Source of the DNA: Allocatelliglobosispora scoriae
GTDB lineage: Bacteria > Actinomycetota > Actinomycetes > Mycobacteriales > Micromonosporaceae
Length of the DNA: 64,000 nt
Direction: 5' to 3'
NCBI RefSeq assembly: GCF_014204945.1
Contig: NZ_JACHMN010000002.1
Span: forward strand, 124,001-188,000
Shown here: positions 61,652 to 64,000 of the stretch, in pieces
Layout: the number at the start of each line of letters is the position of its first letter
Position numbering within the stretch: position 1 is the stretch's first letter
The notes under the pieces: generated by a model
The model's input: only the letters and a program-made list of their open reading frames with translations
Told to the model about the DNA's origin: nothing
The model's database searches: none
Program-made: the position numbers and the translations under genes

Positions 61652-61690
61652 CGGTCCCCGGTCCGTTGGGTGCTCCCGGACCGGGGACCG
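61652..61690 (+). terminator. Terminator of the GH6 gene
   Basis: CGGTCCCCGGTCCG (61652-61665) pairs perfectly with CGGACCGGGGACCG (61677-61690), 22 bp after the stop. Confidence 0.75.
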
Positions 61691-61976
61691 TCTGTTGATC
61701 ACGCAATGGGAAGACCTTGAACGATTTCCGCCGTCATGGCAGCGGAACACATTCAAGGTCCACCCCTTATGCGTACGCGACGTCAGCACGTCAAGCCGCT
61801 CGGACTACCCCGGTAGGGTTCATCCGACAGCAGCCGTTCAGTGATCGAGCCGTCACGTCGGCGACCCTCCCCGTGGGCCTCATCCGGCTGACCGGTCCGG
61901 ACGTGCCGCCTGCCGTCGACCGGCACGACGCTTTCGCCCACTGCCGGGGCAGGCCGACAGCGCCCAGACTGCCGTC
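61691..61976. other. Intergenic stretch after the GH6 terminator
   Basis: 286 bp with a family D repeat (61712-61761) and no convincing gene. The part before 61977 is the upstream region of the G5-domain gene. Confidence 0.5.
61712..61761. repeat. Palindromic repeat family D, copy 2
   Basis: AGACCTTGAACGATTTCCGC pairs imperfectly with GCGGAACACATTCAAGGTCC. It matches copy 1 (25157) in the outer GACCTTGAA and in the central CCGTCATGGCAGC. Confidence 0.6.
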
Positions 61977-62684
61977 ATGACCTACCAGCCAGGACCCACA
62001 CAGCCGAATCCCTATGCCGCCTCCAGCAAGGGCCTCTCCACCGGCAAGCAGGTCGGCCTCTATGTCGGTGGCGGCCTGATGGCGCTCCTCCTGATCTGTT
62101 GCGGTGGTTCGATCATGGTCGGCGCGCTGACCGACGATGACAGCAAGCCGCGTGCCGGTGCGGACCGGCGGCAAAGCTCGCCGACAGCGCAGGCGTCTCC
62201 GCTCACCGATGTCGCGGTCGCTGTCGCGCCCGAAGCCTCACCGACACCGACGCTCACGCCCGGAGCGACTCCGGTAGTGGAGAAGCGCACCGTGACCGAG
62301 ACGCAGGCTGTTCCCTTCGGCGAGAAGCGCGTCAACGACTCCACTCTGGCCGCGGGCAAGACGCGGGTGAAGACGCAGGGCGTGCCGGGAGTGCGGACCC
62401 TCACCTACGAGGTCACGCTCACCGATGGCACGCAGACCGCGAAGAAGCTGCTCAGCTCGACCGTCACCAAGGCACCGGTGACGAGGGTGGTCCTCGTCGG
62501 CACCAAGAAGAGCTCATCCTGCGACCCGAACTACGCCTGGGCCTGCGTACCCATCGCCTCCGATGTGGATTGCGCCGGTGGCAGCGGCAACGGACCCGCC
62601 TACGTCCGAGGCCCGGTCAAGGTGATCGGCACGGACATCTACGACCTCGACCGCGACGGTGACGGCATCGGCTGCGAGGACTGA
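61977..62684 (+). CDS. Membrane-anchored G5-domain protein with excalibur-like tail
   Basis: A 235-residue protein. One membrane helix at about 25-48, a Pro/Thr-rich linker, a G5 domain (about 100-176: KRTVTETQAVPFGEKRVNDSTLAAGKTRVKTQGVPG), and a C-terminal excalibur-like motif DLDRDGDGIGCE that likely binds calcium. G5 domains occur in wall-associated proteins such as Rpf and bind sugars or zinc. Probably acts at the cell surface; exact role unknown. Its stop codon touches a family A palindrome. Confidence 0.82.
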   Translation: MTYQPGPTQPNPYAASSKGLSTGKQVGLYVGGGLMALLLICCGGSIMVGALTDDDSKPRAGADRRQSSPTAQASPLTDVAVAVAPEASPTPTLTPGATPVVEKRTVTETQAVPFGEKRVNDSTLAAGKTRVKTQGVPGVRTLTYEVTLTDGTQTAKKLLSSTVTKAPVTRVVLVGTKKSSSCDPNYAWACVPIASDVDCAGGSGNGPAYVRGPVKVIGTDIYDLDRDGDGIGCED

Positions 62685-62728
62685 TTCATGATCGGCGCAA
62701 CTCTTGAAGAGTTGCGCCGATCATGAAT
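62684..62728. repeat. Palindromic repeat family A, CATGATCGGCG subtype, copy 2
   Basis: A perfect 45-bp palindrome with 22-bp arms. Its first base is the last base of the G5 gene's stop codon. Inner 39 bp equal those of 59031-59069. Confidence 0.8.
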
Positions 62729-62858
62729 GCCATTCGGCACGAGAATCTATCGGTTCGACCTATTTGGCAGCAGGTCGAGGCGATTGGGCTGAGGCAGGCG
62801 AGCTACCGACCGCTCTAAGCTTTTCGGGTCCCCGAACACCACCGTGCCAGGAGAATCC

Positions 62859-63680
62859 GTGACCCAGCAGTCCCCCGCCCCCGCCCCGCCCCCGCCGACC
62901 GGAGTGCGCAAGTGGGTGATCCGGGGTGTCGCCGTCCTCACCGCCTTCGGGGTCTTCGGCGCTGTCGGGTCCTATTACCTGCCCGGCGTCTTCCAGCGCA
63001 TCGGCGACACCGTCAACCCCACGGCGCCGATCGACGTGGACGTGTTCCTGGACCGGACGGAGCAGCCCAACTACGTCTTCCCGCAGGACCTCGATCCCCT
63101 GTCGGTGCCGACGGATCTCCTGGACCCCCGGGCCACGGCGGATTTCCGGAAGTGGGCGATCGCCCACGGCGGCCAGGTCGCCGACCAGCAGACGGTCCGC
63201 TTCACCATCCGCGGCAAGGACGCCACCCTCGTCCACATCGAGTCGGTCAAGCCCAGGGTCGTCTCCCACATGAAGCCGGTGGAGGGTTGGTACAACGCGT
63301 GGGAGGGCTGCGGCGCGGTGGTCATCGCACTCCAGGTCACGGCCAACCTCAGCGGCGACGTGCCGGTGCTCGACTGGGAGGACGAGAAGGGGAAGCTCGA
63401 GTCACCGCCCGCCTTCACCGTCTCCGCCACCGATGAGCAGAACATCGACATGACCGTCAACGTGCAGACCCTGGGGGTGAAGTGGGTGCTGGATGTCGCC
63501 TACTCCTCGGCCAGGGGCGAGGGCGTGCTCACCGTCGACGACAAGGGCAAGCCGTTCGCGCTCACCACGGTGGACGCGGCGGACGCCTGGGTCAGCACGA
63601 CGGACGCCGATCTCGTGCCGAAGCCGCTCGAGCGGGACGCGTCGAGGGACCGCGGCGGCGAGGTCCGGCCGGTCTGCTGA
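62859..63680 (+). CDS. Membrane-anchored protein, unknown
   Basis: A 273-residue protein with a Pro-rich cytoplasmic tail, one membrane helix at about 22-42 (VIRGVAVLTAFGVFGAVGSYYL), and an outside beta-rich domain of about 225 residues. GTG 62859 is chosen because AGGAGAA lies just before it. I do not recognise the family; similar anchored proteins occur in many mycelial actinobacteria. Confidence 0.72.
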   Translation: MTQQSPAPAPPPPTGVRKWVIRGVAVLTAFGVFGAVGSYYLPGVFQRIGDTVNPTAPIDVDVFLDRTEQPNYVFPQDLDPLSVPTDLLDPRATADFRKWAIAHGGQVADQQTVRFTIRGKDATLVHIESVKPRVVSHMKPVEGWYNAWEGCGAVVIALQVTANLSGDVPVLDWEDEKGKLESPPAFTVSATDEQNIDMTVNVQTLGVKWVLDVAYSSARGEGVLTVDDKGKPFALTTVDAADAWVSTTDADLVPKPLERDASRDRGGEVRPVC

Positions 63681-63691
63681 CCATGCTTGGT

Positions 63692-63724
63692 CGGTGCCCC
63701 ATCGCCGGCGGCGACGGGGCACCG
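63692..63724. terminator. Bidirectional terminator between convergent genes
   Basis: CGGTGCCCC (63692-63700) and GGGGCACCG (63716-63724) pair perfectly, with further pairing of GCC/GGC inside. It lies between convergent stops. Confidence 0.65.
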
Positions 63725-63729
63725 TCGCG

Positions 63730-64000
63730 CTACCGCTTGAGGCGCAGGACGTAGAGGCCGGAGTTCATGTCGGAGGCGAGAATCAGGTCGCCGAGGACGA
63801 AGACGCCCCAGACCTCGACGCAGCCGCCCTCGAAGTCGCAGAAGTCCGGGTTCGGCGTGGTGTCGGTGCTGAGGAACTGCCCGATCACCCGCGGCGCCCA
63901 GGCTTTCGACACGTCGGCGACGACGACGCCGTGCTCGTACCAGGAGAAGTAGGCGAGGCTGCCGCGCAGCTTAGGGTCGTGGACCGAGGTCTCCTCCTGG
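63730..64000 (-). CDS. LVIVD-repeat-like protein, C-terminal part (gene starts beyond the window)
   Basis: The frame is open to the window edge, about 90 residues. SWYEHGVVVADVSKAWAPRVIGQF and VWGVFVLGDLILASDMNSGLYVLRL are the strand pattern of LVIVD-type propeller repeats (beta-propellers found in secreted proteins). GTG 63912 is internal. The rest lies past 64000, so size and localisation cannot be judged. Confidence 0.7.
   Translation of the reverse strand, partial: QEETSVHDPKLRGSLAYFSWYEHGVVVADVSKAWAPRVIGQFLSTDTTPNPDFCDFEGGCVEVWGVFVLGDLILASDMNSGLYVLRLKR

Overview
The window is a high-GC actinobacterial chromosome segment. Several traits point to a soil or plant-litter mycelial actinomycete, most likely of the Micromonosporaceae: a strong third-position GC bias, leaderless transcripts, SARP/AfsR regulators, a eukaryotic-type Ser/Thr kinase, a DUF2510 protein, and many secreted enzymes carrying CBM2, CBM13 (ricin) and CBM32 modules. 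I saw no rRNA, tRNA, CRISPR array, transposase or phage gene. The assignment to family is inference.

Layout. 1-323: end of a phospholipase D-like gene. 407-7854: an aminophosphonate-type uptake and breakdown cluster (divergent GntR/UTRA regulator, FAD amine oxidoreductase, phosphonatase-like HAD, binding protein, two permeases, ATPase, second HAD), with two matching candidate operators at 1127 and 1227. 8132-13522: pectin block with a pectate lyase and pectinesterase in tandem, divergent from a single protein that joins an ECF sigma factor, a zinc-finger anti-sigma-like motif, one membrane helix and an outside pectate lyase family 9 domain. 13519-18207: TetR regulator, small hydrolase pair, membrane protein, transglutaminase-like protein. 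18300-22522: Ser/Thr kinase and a secreted GH97 enzyme. 22600-25150: formylglycine-generating enzyme and its Cys-type sulfatase, divergent. 25216-28803: membrane glycosyltransferase-like protein and an unknown three-gene operon with two very acidic small proteins. 28935-32098: secreted zinc carboxypeptidase, and a short threonyl-tRNA synthetase behind a threonine-rich leader peptide. 32386-36548: a TIR-domain protein and a membrane-anchored DUF2510 protein, a possible defence locus. 36935-41406: GH5 cellulase, then a sulfonate/taurine-type ABC operon with a possible leader peptide. 41655-46540: DrrAB-like exporter, its TetR regulator, and a GH20 hexosaminidase. 46689-51595: small housekeeping or unknown genes, including a second methionine aminopeptidase. 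51605-55358: two tandem BTAD regulators. 55448-61630: secreted GH-A enzyme, DUF5648-like secreted protein, and GH6 cellulase. 61977-64000: membrane proteins and the end of an LVIVD-type protein.

How it works together. Both cellulase genes (GH5 and GH6) carry 14-bp near-palindromes that match the known CebR/CelR box (TGGGAGCGCTCCCA), so they are probably induced together by cello-oligosaccharides. The pectin enzymes sit beside the membrane sigma fusion, which may sense pectin. Sulfatase, sulfonate and phosphonate genes suggest scavenging of S and P from plant and microbial debris.

The most unusual structural feature is a set of four families of palindromic repeats (called A to D here), at least 12 copies, nearly all at gene ends. 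Family A keeps a fixed core CAACTCTTGAAGAGTTG while its outer arms change in pairs. One A copy lies in frame inside an ABC ATPase gene, and another holds the stop codon of the formylglycine enzyme gene.
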